Below are positions 1 to 14,026 of a stretch of 64,000 nucleotides of DNA, piece by piece. Every line of letters begins with the position of its first letter. Positions within the stretch are counted from its first letter, which is position 1. The notes under the pieces are model-generated. The model saw nothing but the letters and a program-made list of their open reading frames with translations. It was not told the DNA's origin and made no database searches. This DNA comes from Sisyra terminalis (taxonomy: Eukaryota > Arthropoda > Insecta > Neuroptera > Sisyridae), in contig OY292277.1 in NCBI GenBank assembly GCA_958496175.1, positions 1,240,001 to 1,304,000 on the forward strand. Direction: 5' to 3'. The translations under genes and the position numbers were made by a program.

Positions 1-3000
1 CCGCAAATTAACCGCAATGATATCCGCAAAAATAACCGCAATGATATCCGCAAAAATAACCGCATTAATATCCGCAAAAATAACCGCAATGATATCTGCA
101 AAAATAACCGCAAATATTACCGCAAAATAACCGCAATGATATCCGCAAAAATAACCGCAAATATCACCGCAAAATAACCGCAATGATATCCGCAAAAATA
201 ACCGCAATAATATCCGCAAAAATAACCATAAATATTACCGCAAAATAACCGCAATGATATCCGCAAAAATAACCGCAAATATCACCGCAAAATAACCGCA
301 ATGATATCCGCAAAAATAACCGCAAATATCACCGCAAAATAACCGCAATGATATCCGCAAAAATAACCGCAAATATTACAGCAAAATAACCGCAATAATA
401 TCCGCAAAAATAACCGCAAATATTACCGCAAAATAACCGCAATGATATCCGCAAAAATAACCGCAAATATCGCCGCCAAATAACCGCAATGATATCCGCA
501 AAAATAACCGCAATAATATCCGCAAAAATAACCATAAATATTACCGCAAAATAACCGCAATGATATCCGCAAAAATAACCGCAAATATCACCGCAAAAAA
601 ACCGCAATGATATCCGCGAAAAAAACCGCAATGATATCCGCAAAAATAACCGCAATAATATCCGCAAAAATAACCGCAATGATATCCGCAAAAATAACCG
701 CAAATATTACCGCAAAATAACCGCAATGATATCCGCAAAAATAACCGCAAATATCACCGCAAAATAACCGCAATGATATCCGCAAAAATAACCGCAATAA
801 TATCCGCAAAAATAACCGCAATAATATCCGCAAAAATAACCGCAAATATTACCGCAAAATAACCGCAATGATATCCGCAAAATTAACCGCAATGATATCC
901 GCAAAAATAACCGCAATGATATCCGCAAAAATAACCGCAAATATCACCGCAAAATAACCGCAATGATATCCGCAAAAATAACCGCAATTATATCCGCAAA
1001 AATAACCGCAATGATATCCGCAAAAATAACCGCCATAATATCCGCAAAAATAACCGCAAATATTACCGCAAAATAACCGCAATGATATCCGCAAAAATTT
1101 CCTCAAATATCACCGCAAAATAACCGCAATGATATCCGCAAAAATAACCGCAATGATATCCGCAAAAATAACCGCAATAATATCCGCAAAAATAACCGCA
1201 ATGATATCCGCAAAAATAACCGCAAATATTACCGCAAAATAACCGCAATGATATCCGCAAAAATAACCGCAATTTTTACCGCAAAATAACCGCAATGATA
1301 TCCGCAAAAATAACCGCAATGATATCCGCAAAAATAACCGCAATTATTACAGCAAAATAACCGCCATAATATCCGCAAAAATAACCGCAATAATATCCGC
1401 AAAATTAACCGCAAATGTTACAGCAAAATAACCGCAATGATATCCGCAAAAATAACCGCAATAATATCCGCAAAAATAACCGCAATGATATCCGCAAAAA
1501 TAACCGCAAATATTACCGCAAAATAACCGCAATGATATCCGCAAAAATAACCGCAAATATCACCGCAAAATAACCGCAATGATATCCGCAAAAATAACCG
1601 CAATGATATCCGCAAAAATAACCGCAAATATTACCGCAAAATAACCGCAATGATATCCGCAAAAATAACCGCAAATATCACCGCAAAATAACCGCAATGA
1701 TATCCGCAAAAATAACCGCAAATATCACCGCAAAATAACCGCAATGATATCCGCAAAAATAACCGCAAATATCACCGGAAAATAACCGCAATGATATCCG
1801 CAAATATAACCGCAATAATATCCGCAAAAATAACCGCAAATGTTACCGCAAAATAACCGCAATAATATCCGCAAAAATAACCGCAATGATATCCGCAAAA
1901 ATAACCGCAAATATCACCGCAAAATAACCGCAATGATATCCGCAAAAATAACCGCAATAATAAAGGCAAAAATAACCGCAAATATTACCGCAAAATAACC
2001 GCAATGATATCCGCAAAAATAACCGCAAATATTACCGCAAAATAACCGCAATGATATCCGCAAAAATAACCGCAATGATATCCGCAAAAATAACCGCAAA
2101 TATTACAGCAAAATAACCGCAATAATATCCGCAAAAATAACCGCAATGATATCCGCAAAAATAACTGCAATAATATCCGCAAAAATAACCGCAATGATAT
2201 CCGCAAAAATAACCGCAAATATTACCGCAAAATAACCGCAATGATATCCGCAAAAATAACCGCAAATATCACCGCAAAATAACCGCAATGATATCCGCAA
2301 AAATAACCGCAATGATATCCGCAAAAATAACCGCAAATATTACCGCAAAATAACCGCAATGATATCCGCAAAAATAACCGCACATATCACCGCAAAATAA
2401 CCGCAATGATATCCGCAAAAATAACCGCAAATATCACCGCAAAATAACCGCAATGATATCCGCAAAAATAACCGCTAATATCACCGCAAAATAACCGCAA
2501 TGATATCCGCAAAAATAACCGCAATAATATCCGCAAAAATAACCGCAAATGTTACCGCAAAATAACCGCAATAATATCCGCAAAAATAACCGCAATGATA
2601 TCCGCAAAAATAACAGCAAACAACACCGCAAAATAACCGCAATGATATCCGCAAAAATAACCGCAATAATATCCGCAAAAATAACCGCAAATATCACCGC
2701 AAAATAACCGCAATGATATCCGCAATAATAACCGCAAATATTACCGGAAAATAACCGCAATGATATCCGAAAAAATAACCGCAATGATATCCGCAAAAAT
2801 AACCGCAATAATATCCGCAAAAATAACCGCAATGATATCTGCAAAAATAACCGCAAATATTACCGCAAAATAACCGCAATGATATCCGCAAAAATAACCG
2901 CAAATATCACCGCAAAATAACCGCAATGATATCCGCAAAAATAACCGCAATAATATCCGCATAAATAACCATAAATATTACCGCAAAATAACCGCAATGA

Positions 3001-5660
3001 TATCCGCAAAAATAACCGCAAATATCACCGCAAAATAACCGCAATGATGTCCGCAAAAATAACCGCAAATATCACCGCAAAATTACCGCAATGATATCCG
3101 CAAAAATAACCGCAAATATTACAGCAAAATAACCGCAATAATATCCGCAAAAATAACCGCAAATATTACCGCAAAATAACCGCAATGATATCCGCAAAAA
3201 TAACCGCAAATATCACCGCAAAATAACCGCAATGATATCCGCAAAAATAACCGCAATAATATCCGCAAAAATAACCATAAATATTACCGCAAAATAACCG
3301 CAATGATATCCGCAAAAATAACCGCAAATATCACCGCAAAATAACCGCAATGATATCCGCAAAAATAACCGCAAATATCACCGCAAAATAACCGCAATGA
3401 TATCCGCAAAAATAACCGCAAATATTACAGCAAAATATCCGCAATAATATCCGCAAAAATAACCGCAAATATTACCGCAAAATAACCGCAATGATATCCG
3501 CAAAAATAACCGCAAATATCACCGCAAAATAACCGCAATGATATCCGCAAAAATAACCGCAATAATATCCGCAAAAATAACCGCAATAATATCCGCAAAA
3601 ATAACCGCAAATATTACCGCAAAATAACCGCAATGATATCCGCAAAAATAACCGCAATGATATCCGCAAAAATAACCGCAAATATCACCGCAAAAATAAC
3701 CGCAAATATCACCGCAAAATAACCGCAATGATATCCGCAAAAACAACCGCAAATATTACCGCAAAATAACCGCAATGATATCCGCAAAAATAACCGCACA
3801 TATCACCGCAAAATAACCGCAATGATATCCGCAAAAATAACCGCAATAATATCCGCAAAAATAACCGCAAATGTTACCGCAAAATAACCGCAATAATATC
3901 CGCAAAAATAACCGCAATGATATCCGCAAAAATAACCGCAAATATTACCGCAAATAACCGCAATGATATCCGCAAAAATAACCGCAATGATATCCGCAAA
4001 AATAACCGCAAATATTACCGCAAAATAACCGCAATGATATCCGCAAAAATAACCGCACATATCACCGCAAAATAACCGCAATGATATCCGCAAAAATAAC
4101 CGCAATAATATCCGCAAAAATAACCGCAAATGTTACCGCAAAATAACCGCAATAATATCCGCAAAAATAACCGCAATGATATCCGCAAAAATAACAGCAA
4201 ACATCACCGCAAAATAACCGCAATGATATCCGCAAAAATAACCGCAATAATATCCGCAAAAATAACCGCAAATATCACCGCAAAATAACCGCAATGATAT
4301 CCGAAATAATATCCGCAAATATTACCGCAAATTAACCGCAATGATATCCGCAAAAATAACCGCAATGATATCCGCAAAAATAACCGCAATAATATCCGCA
4401 AAAATAACCGCAATGATATCTGCAAAAATAACCGCAAATATTACCGCAAAATAACCGCAATGATATCCGCAAAAATAACCGCAAATATCACCGCAAAATA
4501 ACCGCAATGATATCCGCAAATATAACCGCAATAATATCCGCAAAAATAACCATAAATATTACCGCAAAATAACCGCAATGATATCCGCAAAAATAACCGC
4601 AAATATCACCGCAAAATAACCGCAATGATATCCGCAAAAATAACCGCAAATATCACCGCAAAATAACCGCAATGATATCCGCAAAAATAACCGCAAATAT
4701 TGCAGCAAAATAACCGCAATAATATCCGCAAAAATAACCGCAAATATTACCGCAAAATAACCGCAATGATATCCGCAAAAATAACCGCAAATATCACCGC
4801 AAAATAACCGCAATGATATCCGCAAAAATAACCGCAATAATATCCGCAAAAATAACCATAAATATTACCGCAAAATAACCGCAATGATATCCGCAAAAAT
4901 AACCGCAAATATCACCGCAAAAAAACCGCAATGATATCCGCGAAAAAAACCGCAATGATATCCGCGAAAAAAACCGCAATGATATCCGCCAAAATAACCG
5001 CAATAATATACGCAAAAATAACCGCAAAAATATCCGCAAAAATAACCGCAAATATTACCGCATAATAACCGCAATGATATCCGCAAAAATTACCTCAAAT
5101 ATCACCGCAAAATAACCGCAATGATATCCGCAAAAATAACCGCAAATATTACCGCAAAATAACCGCAATGATATCCGCAAAAATAACCGCAAATATCACC
5201 GCAAAATAACCGCAATGATATCCGCAAAAATAACCGCAATTATATCCGCAAAAATAACCGCAAATATTACCGCAAAATAACCGCAATGATATCCGCAAAA
5301 ATAACCGCAAATATCACCGCAAAATAACCGCAATGATATCCGCAAAAATAACCGCAAATATCACCGCAAAATAACCGCAATGATATCCGCAAAAATAACC
5401 GCAAATATTACCGCAAAATAACCGCCATGATATCCGCAAAAATAACCGCAATAATATCCGCAAAAATAACCGCAAATATTACCGCAAAATAACCGCAATG
5501 ATATCCGCAAAAATAACCGCAATGATATCCGCAAAAATAACCGCCATTATATCCGCAAAAATAACCGCAATGATATCCGCAAAAATAACCGCAATAATAT
5601 CCGCCAAAATAACCGCAAATATTACCGCAAAATAACCGCTATGATATCCGCAAAAATAAC
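1..5660. repeat. Left segment: dimer-rich array with 306-bp HORs
   Basis: Mostly A-B dimers (47 bp) and A-A-B trimers (71 bp). A CCATAAATATT marker lies at 226, 532, 2969, 3275, 4550 and 4856; each adjacent pair is exactly 306 bp apart, which defines a HOR of one 71-bp and five 47-bp blocks. Within it a B3 (ATTACAGC) unit follows at a fixed place. A B5-marked cassette is present at about 2,500-2,990, and a related form with AAACATCACC at about 4,080-4,570. Local oddities are a CCGCAAATTAA tail at position 1, GCGAAAAAAACC-type A-rich units near 600 and 4,920-4,980, and an AAAGGC variant near 1,960. No gene or RNA signal is visible. Confidence 0.9.
3677..3700 (+). repeat. Hybrid 24-bp B unit (B head, A tail)
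   Basis: CCGCAAATATCA is followed by CCGCAAAAATAA, the 12-mer tail normally found in A, and then by another B head. It shows exchange at the 12-bp half-unit boundary rather than at the full monomer boundary. The same arrangement recurs near 40,806 and 43,672 in two copies of a larger duplication. Confidence 0.85.
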
Positions 5661-5976
5661 CTCAAATATCACCGCAAAATAACCGCAATGATATCCGCAA
5701 AAATAACCGCAAATAATACAGCAAAATAACCGCAATAATATCCGCAAAAATAACCGCAAATATCACCGCAAAATAACCGCAATGATATCCGCAAAAATAA
5801 CCGCAATGATATCCGCAAAAATAACCGCAATAATATCCGCAAAAATAAACGCAATGATATCCGCAAAAATAACCGCAAATATTACCGCAAAATAACCGCA
5901 ATGATATCCGCAAAAATAACCGCAATAATATCCGCAAAAATAACCGCAATGATATCCGCAAAAATAACCGCAAATA

Positions 5977-7443
5977 TCACCGCAAAATAACCGCAATGAT
6001 ATCCGCAAAAATAACCGCAAATATTACAGCAAAATAACCGCAATAATATCCGCAAAAATAACCGCAATGATATCCGCAAAAATAACCGCAAATATTACCG
6101 CAAAATAACCGCAATGATATCCGCAAAAATAACCGCAATGATATCCGCAAAAATAACCGCAATAATATCCGCAAAAATAACCGCAATGATATCCGCAAAA
6201 ATAACCGCAAATATTACCGCAAAATAACCGCAATGATATCCGCAAAAATAACCGCAAATATTACCGCAAAATAACCGCAATGATATCCGCAAAAATAACC
6301 GCAAATATCACCGCAAAATAACCGCAATGATATCCGAAAAAATAACCGCAAATATCCCCGCAAAATAACCGCAATGATATCCGCAAAAATAACCGCAAAT
6401 ATCACCGCAAAATAACCGCAATGATATCCGCAAAAATAACCGCAATAATATCCGCAAAAATATCCGCTAATATTACCGCAAAATAACCGCAACGATATCC
6501 GCAAAAATAACCGCAATGATATCCGCAAAAATAACCGCAAATATTACCGCAAAATAACCGCAATGACATCCGCAAAAATAACCGCAAATATTACCGCAAA
6601 ATAACCGCATTGATATCCGCAAAAATAACCGCAATGATATCCGCAAAAATAACCGCAATAATATCCGCAAAAATAACCGCAATGATATCCGCAAATATAA
6701 CCGCAAATATCACCGCAAAATAACCGCAATGATATCCGCAAAAATAACCGCAAATATTACAGCAAAATAACCGCAATAATATCCGCAAAAATAACCGCAA
6801 TGATATCCGCAAAAATAACCGCAAATATTACCGCAAAATAACCGCAATGATATCCGCAAAAATAACCGCAATGATATCCGCAAAAATAACCGCAATAATA
6901 TCCGCAAAAATAACCGCAATGATATCCGCAAAAATAACCGCAAATATTACCGCAAAATAACCGCAATGATATCCGCAAAAATAACCGCAAATATTACCGC
7001 AAAATAACCGCAATGATATCCGCAAAAATAACCGCAAATATCACCGCAAAATAACCGCAATGATATCCGAATAAATAACCGCAAATATCCCCGCAAAATA
7101 ACCGCAATGATATCCGCAAAAATAACCGCAAATATCACCGCAAAATAACCGCAATGATATCCGCAAAAATAACCGCAATAATATCCGCAAAAATATCCGC
7201 TAATATTACCGCAAAATAACCGCAACGATATCCGCAAAAATAACCGCAATGATATCCGCAAAAATAACCGCAAATATTACCGCAAAATAACCGCAATGAC
7301 ATCCGCAAAAATAACCGCAAATATTACCGCAAAATAACCGCATTGATATCCGCAAAAATAACCGCAATGATATCCGCAAAAATAACCGCAATAATATCCG
7401 CAAAAATAACCGCAATGATATCCGCAAATATAACCGCAAATAT
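5977..7443. repeat. 733-bp tandem HOR duplication
   Basis: Two adjacent copies, about 5,977-6,710 and 6,711-7,443, align at a constant offset of 733 bp through a complex series of marked units: B3, a CCCCGC variant of B, a TATCCGCTAATATTACC junction, a GCAACGATATCC unit, a GACATCC unit and an ATTGATATCC (A3) unit. I find one internal substitution (A at 6,339, T at 7,072). The alignment ends at 6,711/7,444, where one copy has C (B1) and the other T (B2). Derivatives of this HOR recur at about 9.4, 54.4, 60.0, 60.5, 61.8 and 63.4 kb. Confidence 0.92.
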
Positions 7444-7562
7444 TACCGCAAAATAACCGCAATGATATCCGCAAAAATAACCGCAATGATATCCGCAAAA
7501 ATAACCGCAAATATTACCGCAAAATAACCGCAATGATATCCGCAAAAATAACCGCACATATC

Positions 7563-9479
7563 ACCGCAAAATAACCGCAATGATATCCGCAAAATTAACC
7601 GCAATTATCACCGCAAAATAACCGCAATGATATCCGCAAAAATAACCGCAAATATCACCGCAAAATAACCGCAATGATATCCGCAAAAATAACCGCAATA
7701 ATATCCGCAAAAATAACCGCAAATGTTACCGCAAAATAACCGCTATAATATCCGCAAAAATAACCGCAATGATATCCGCAAAAATAACAGCAAACAACAC
7801 CGCAAAATAACCGCAATGATATCCGCAAAAATAACCGCAATAATATCCGCAAAAATAACCGCAAATATCACCGCAAAATAACCGCAATGATATCCGCAAT
7901 AATAACCGCAAATATTACCGCAAAATAACCGCATTGATATCCGCAAAAATAACCGCAATGATATCCGCAAAAATAACCGCAATAATATCCGCAAAAATAA
8001 CCGCAATGATCTCTGCAAAAATAACCGCAAATATTACCGCAAAATAACCGCAATGATATCCGCAAAAATAACCGCAAATATCACCGCAAAATAACCGCAA
8101 TGATATCCGCAAAAATAACCGCAAATATTACAGCAAAATAACCGCAATAATATCCGCAAAAATAACCGCAAATATTACCGCAAAATAACCGCAATGATAT
8201 CCGCAAAAATAACCGCAAATATCACCGCAAAATAACCGCAATGATATCCGCAAAAATAACCGCAAATATCACCGCAAAAAAACCGCAATGATATCCGCGA
8301 AAAAAACCGCAATGATATCCGCAAAAATAACCGCAATAATATCCGCAAAAATAACCGCAATGATATCCGCAAAAATAACCGCAAATATTACCGCAAAATA
8401 ACCGCAATGATATCCGCAAAAATAACCGCAAATATCACCGCAAAATAACCGCAATGATATCCGCAAAAATAACCGCAATAATATCCGCAAAAATAACCGC
8501 TATAATATCCGCAAAAATAACCGCAAATATTACCGCAAAATAACCGCAATGATATCCGCAAAAATAACCGCAATGATATCCGCAAAAATAACCGCAATGA
8601 TATCCGCAAAAATAACCGCAAATATCACCGCAAAATAACCGCAATGATATCCGAAAAAATAACCGCAAATATCACCGCAAAATAACCGCAATGATATCCG
8701 CAAAAATAACCGCAAATATCACCGCAAAATAACCGCAATGATATCCGCAAAAATAACCGCAATAATATCCGCAAAAATATCCGCTAATATTACCGCAAAA
8801 TAACCGCAATGATATCCGCAAAATTAACCGCAATTATCACCGCAAAATAACCGCAATGATATCCGCAAAAATAACCGCAAATATCACCGCAAAATAACCG
8901 CAATGATATCCGCAAAAATAACCGCAATAATATCCGCAAAAATAACTGCAAATGTTACCGCAAAATAACCGCTATAATATCCGCAAAAATAACCGCAATG
9001 ATATCCGCAAAAATAACAGCAAACAACACCGCAAAATAACCGCAATGATATCCGCAAAAATAACCGCAATAATATCCGCAAAAATAACCGCAAATATCAC
9101 CGCAAAATAACCGCAATGATATCCGCAATAATAACCGCAAATATTACCGCAAAATAACCGCATTGATATCCGCAAAAATAACCGCAATGATATCCGCAAA
9201 AATAACCGCAATAATATCCGCAAAAATAACCGCAATGATCTCTGCAAAAATAACCGCAAATATTACCGCAAAATAACCGCAATGATATCCGCAAAAATAA
9301 CCGCAAATATCACCGCAAAATAACCGCAATGATATCCGCAAAAATAACCGCAAATATTACAGCAAAATAACCGCAATAATATCCGCAAAAATAACCGCAA
9401 ATATTACCGCAAAATAACCGCAATGATATCCGCAAAAATAACCGCAAATATCACCGCAAAATAACCGCAATGATATCCG
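7563..9479. repeat. 688-bp duplication at 1,229-bp spacing (B5 cassette)
   Basis: About 7,563-8,250 and 8,792-9,479 align at an offset of 1,229 bp. Both contain an odd GCAAAATTAACCGCAATTAT junction, the ordered blocks A1-A2-B4, A2-A1-B5, A1-A2-B1, and a unit reading GATCTCTGC. The latter gives the only GATC tetramers I noticed in the window (8,008-8,011 and 9,237-9,240). A C-to-T change distinguishes the copies near 8,947. The 541 bp between them, about 8,251-8,791, is ordinary array; its first part resembles the block at 0.5-1.0 kb (offset 7,681). Confidence 0.9.
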
Positions 9480-11500
9480 AAAAAATAACCGCAAATATCA
9501 CCGCAAAATAACCGCAATGATATCCGCAAAAATAACCGCAAATATCACCGCAAAATAACCGCAATGATATCCGCAAAAATAACCGCAATAATATCCGCAA
9601 AAATATCCGCTAATATTACCGCAAAATAACCGCATTGATATCCGCAAAAATAACCGCAATGATATCCGCAAAAATAACCGCAATAATATCCGCAAAAATA
9701 ACCGCAATGATATCCGCAAAAATAACCGCAAATATTACCGCAAAATAACCGCAATGATATCCGCAAAAATAACAGCAATGATATCCGCAAAAATAACCGC
9801 AAATATTACCGCAAAATAACCGCAATGATATCCGCAAAAATAACCGCACATATCACCGCAAAATAACCGCAATGATATCCGCAAAAATAACCGCAATAAT
9901 ATCCGCAAAAATAACCGCAAATGTTACCGCAAAATAACCGCAATAATATCCGCAAAAATAACCGCAATGATATCCGCAAAAATAACAGCAAACAACACCG
10001 CAAAATAACCGCAATGATATCCGCAAAAATTACCGCAATAATATCCGCAAAAATAACCGCAAATATCACCGCAAAATAACCGCAATGATATCCGCAATAA
10101 TAACCGCAAATATTACCGCAAATTAACCGCAATGATATCCGCAAAAATAACCGCAATGATATCCGCAAAAATAACCGCAATAATATCCGCAAAAATAACC
10201 GCAATGATATCTGCAAAAATAACCGCAAATATTACCGCAAAATAACCGCAATGATATCCGCAAAAATAACCGCAAATATCACCGCAAAATAACCGCAATG
10301 ATATCCGCAAAAATAACCGCAATAATATCCGCAAAAATAACCATAAATATTTCCGCAAAATAACCGCAATGATATCCGCAAAAATAACCGCAAATATCAC
10401 CGCAAAATAACCGCAATGATATCCGCAAAAATAACCGCAAATATCACCGCAAAATAACCGCAATGATATCCGCAAAAATAACCGCAAATATTACAGCAAA
10501 ATAACCGCAATAATATCCGCAAAAATAACCGCAAATATTACCGCAAAATAAACGCAATGATATCCGCAAATATAACCGCAAATATCACCGCAAAATAACC
10601 GCAATGATATCCGCAAAAATAACCGCAATAATATCCGCAAAAATAACCATAAATATTACCGCAAAATAACCGCAATGATATCCGCAAAAATAACCGCAAA
10701 TATCACCGCAAAAAAACCGCAATGATATCCGCGAAAAAAACCGCAATGATATCCGCAAAAATAACCGCAATAATATCCGCAAAAATAACCGCAAATGTTA
10801 CCGCAAAATAACCGCAATAATATCCGCAAAAATAACCGCAATGATATCCGCAAAAATAACAGCAAACAACACCGCAAAATAACCGCAATGATATCCGCAA
10901 AAATTACCGCAATAATATCCGCAACAATAACCGCAAATATCACCGCAAAATAACCGCAATGATATCCGCAATAATAACCGCAAATATTACCGCAAATTAA
11001 CCGCAATGATATCCGCAAAAATAACCGCAATGATATCCGCAAAAATAACCGCAATAATATCCGCAAAAATAACCGCAATGATATCTGCAAAAATAACCGC
11101 AAATATTACCGCAAAATAACCGCAATGATATCCGCAAAAATAACCGCAAATATCACCGCAAAATAACCGCAATGATATCCGCAAAAATAACCGCAATAAT
11201 ATCCGCAAAAATAACCATAAATATTTCCGCAAAATAACCGCAATGATATCCGCAAAAATAACCGCAAATATCACCGCAAAATAACCGCAATGATATCCGC
11301 AAAAATAACCGCAAATATCACCGCAAAATAACCGCAATGATATCCGCAAAAATAACCGATAATATTACAGCAAAATAACCGCAATAATATCCGCAAAAAT
11401 AACCGCAAATATTACCGCAAAATAACCGCAATGATATCCGCAAATATAACCGCAAATATCACCGCAAAATAACCGCAATGATATCCGCAAAAATAACCGC
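9480..11500. repeat. 761-bp duplication at 874-bp spacing, plus flanks
   Basis: About 9,866-10,626 and 10,740-11,500 align at an offset of 874 bp. Shared private variants include AAATATTTCCGC after a CCATA marker, an ATATCTGC unit, a GCAAATTAACC tail and a CAAATATAACC unit. Differences I see are AACAATAA near 10,925 in copy 2, AACGCAATGA near 10,553 in copy 1 and ACCGATAATATTAC near 11,356 in copy 2. The 9,480-9,865 flank is a derivative of the 733-bp HOR ending in a B6 (ACATATCACC) unit. Confidence 0.9.
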
Positions 11501-12740
11501 AAATATTACCGCAAAATAACCGCAATGATATCCGCAAAAATAACTGCAAATATCACCGCAAAATAACCGCAATGATATCCGCAAAAATAACCGCAATAAT
11601 ATCCGCAAAAATAACCGCAATAATATCCGCAAAAATAACCGCAAATATTACCGCAAAATAACCGCAATGATATCCGCAAAAATAACCGCAATGATATCCG
11701 CAAAAATAACCGCAATGATATCCGCAAAAATTACCGCAAATATCACCGCAAAATAACCGCAATGATATCCGCAAAAATAACCGCAATGATATCCGCAAAA
11801 ATAACCGCAATGATATCCGCAAAAATAACCGCAATAATATCCGCAAAAATAACCGCAAATATTACCGCAAAATAACCGCAATGATATCCGCAAAAATTTC
11901 CTCAAATATCACCGCAAAATAACCGCAATGATATCCGCAAAAATAACCGCAATGATATCCGCAAAAATATCCGCAATAATATCCGCAAAAATAACCGCAA
12001 TGATATCCACAAAAATAACCGCAAATATTACCGCAAAATAACCGCAATGATATCTGCAAAAATAACCGCAAATATTACCGCAAAATAACCGCAATGATAT
12101 CCGCAAAAATAACCGCAATGATATCCGCAAAAATAACCGCAAATATTACAGCAAAATAACCGCAATAATATCCGCAAAAATAACCGCAATGATATCCGCA
12201 AAATAACCGCAAATATCACCGCAAAATAACCGCAATGATATCCGCAAATATCACCGCAAAATAACCGCAATGATATCCGCAAAAATAACCGCAATAATAT
12301 CCGCAAAATTAACCGCAAATATTACAGCAAAATAACCGCAATGATATCCGCAAAAATAACCGCAATAATATCCGCAAAAATAACCGCAATGATATCCGCA
12401 AAAATAACCGCAAATATTACCGCAAAATAACCGCAATGATATCCGCAAAAATAACCGCAAATATCTCCGCAAAATAACCGCAATGATATCCGCAAAAATA
12501 ACCGCAATGATATCCGCAAAAATAACCGCAATAATATCCGCAAAAATAACCGCAATGATATCCGCAAAAATAACCGCAAATATTACCGCAAAATAACCGC
12601 AATGATATCCGCAAAAATAACCGCAATAATATCCGCAAAAATAACCGCAATGATATCCGCATAATTAACCGCAAATATTACAGCAAAATAACCGCAATAA
12701 TATCCGCAAAAATAACCGCAATAATATCCGCTAAAATAAC
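11501..12740. repeat. Array segment sharing blocks with the left end
   Basis: About 11,519-12,144 matches about 720-1,345 at an offset of 10,799 bp, including the unusual unit reading AAAAATTTCCTCAAATATC (TTT centred near 1,099 and 11,898). Later comes a 23-bp A unit (see 12,184) and a GCAAAATTAACC-B3 junction also seen near 18.4 and 31.9 kb. No gene-like or RNA-like signal is present. Confidence 0.85.
12184..12206 (+). repeat. Hybrid 23-bp A unit (A head, B tail)
   Basis: CCGCAATGATAT is followed by the 11-mer CCGCAAAATAA, which normally closes a B unit. It is the reciprocal of the hybrid at 3,677. The same hybrid is found in a recurring context (near 18,375, 28,999, 31,960, 32,350, 50,650, 53,850, 57,760, 59,490 and 62,510) and marks one HOR family. 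Confidence 0.85.
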
Positions 12741-14026
12741 CGCAATGATATCCGCAAAAATAACCGCAAATATCACCGCAAAATAGCCGCAATGATATCC
12801 GCAAAAATAACCGCAAAGATATCCGCAAAAATAACCGCAATAATATCCGCAAAAATAACCGCAATGATATCCGCAAAAATAACCGCAAATATTACCGCAA
12901 AATAACCGCAATGATATCCGCAAAAATAACCGCAAATATCACCGCAAAATAACCGCAATGATATCCGCAAAAATAACCGCAATGATATCCGCAAAAAAAT
13001 CCGCAAATATCACCGCAAAATAACCGCAATGATATTCGCAAAAATAACCGCAATAATATCCGCTAAAATAACCGCAATAATATCCGCAAAAATAACCGCA
13101 ATGATATCCGCAAAAATAACCGCAAATATCACCGCAAAATAACCGCAATGATATCCGCAAAAATAACCGCAATAATATCCGCAAAAATAACCGCAAATGT
13201 TACCGCAAAATAACCGCAATGATATCCGCAAAAATAACCGCAATGATATCCGCAAAAATAACCGCAATAATATCCGCAAAAATAACCGCAATGATATCCG
13301 CAAAAATAACCGCAATAATATCCGCAAAAATAACCGCAAATATCACCGCAAAATAACCGCAATGATATCCGAAAAAATAACCGCAAATATTACCGCAAAA
13401 TAACCGCAATAATATCCGCAAAAGTAACCGCAATGATATCCGCAAAAATAACCGCAAATATTACCGCAAAATATCCGCAAATATCACCGCAAAATAACCG
13501 CAATGATATCCGCAAAAATAACCGCAATAATATCCGCAAAAATAACCGCAAATATCACCGCAAAATAACCGCAATGATATCCGCAAAAATAACCGCAAAT
13601 ATTACCGCAAAATAACCGCAATGATATCCGCAAAAATAACCGCAAATATTACAGCAAAATAACCGCAATAATATCCGCAAAAATAACCGCAATGATATCC
13701 GCAAAAATAACCGCAAATATCACCGCAAAATAGCCGCAATGTCATCCGCAAAAATAACCGCAAAGATATCCGCAAAAATAACCGCAATAATATCCGCAAA
13801 AATAACCGCAATGATATCCGCAAAAATAACCGCAAATATTACCGCAAAATAACCGCAATGATATCCGCAAAAATAACCGCAAATATCACCGCAAAATAAC
13901 CGCAATGATATCCGCAAAAATAACCGCAATGATATCCGCAAAAAAATCCGCAAATATCACCGCAAAATAACCGCAATGATATTCGCAAAAATAACCGCAA
14001 TAATATCCGCTAAAATAACCGCAATA
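12740..14026. repeat. 947-bp spaced duplication with a 142-bp length difference
   Basis: About 12,740-13,196 matches about 13,687-14,143 at an offset of 947 bp (shared markers: AAAATAGCCGC, GCAAAGATATCC, GATATTCGC, AAAAAAATCCGC). The sequence just after, 13,197-13,457, matches 14,286-14,546 at an offset of 1,089 bp. The difference of 142 bp equals two 71-bp A-A-B blocks, so one copy gained or lost whole blocks in register. A substitution pair near 13,742 (GTCATCC for GATATCC) is private to the second copy. Confidence 0.87.
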
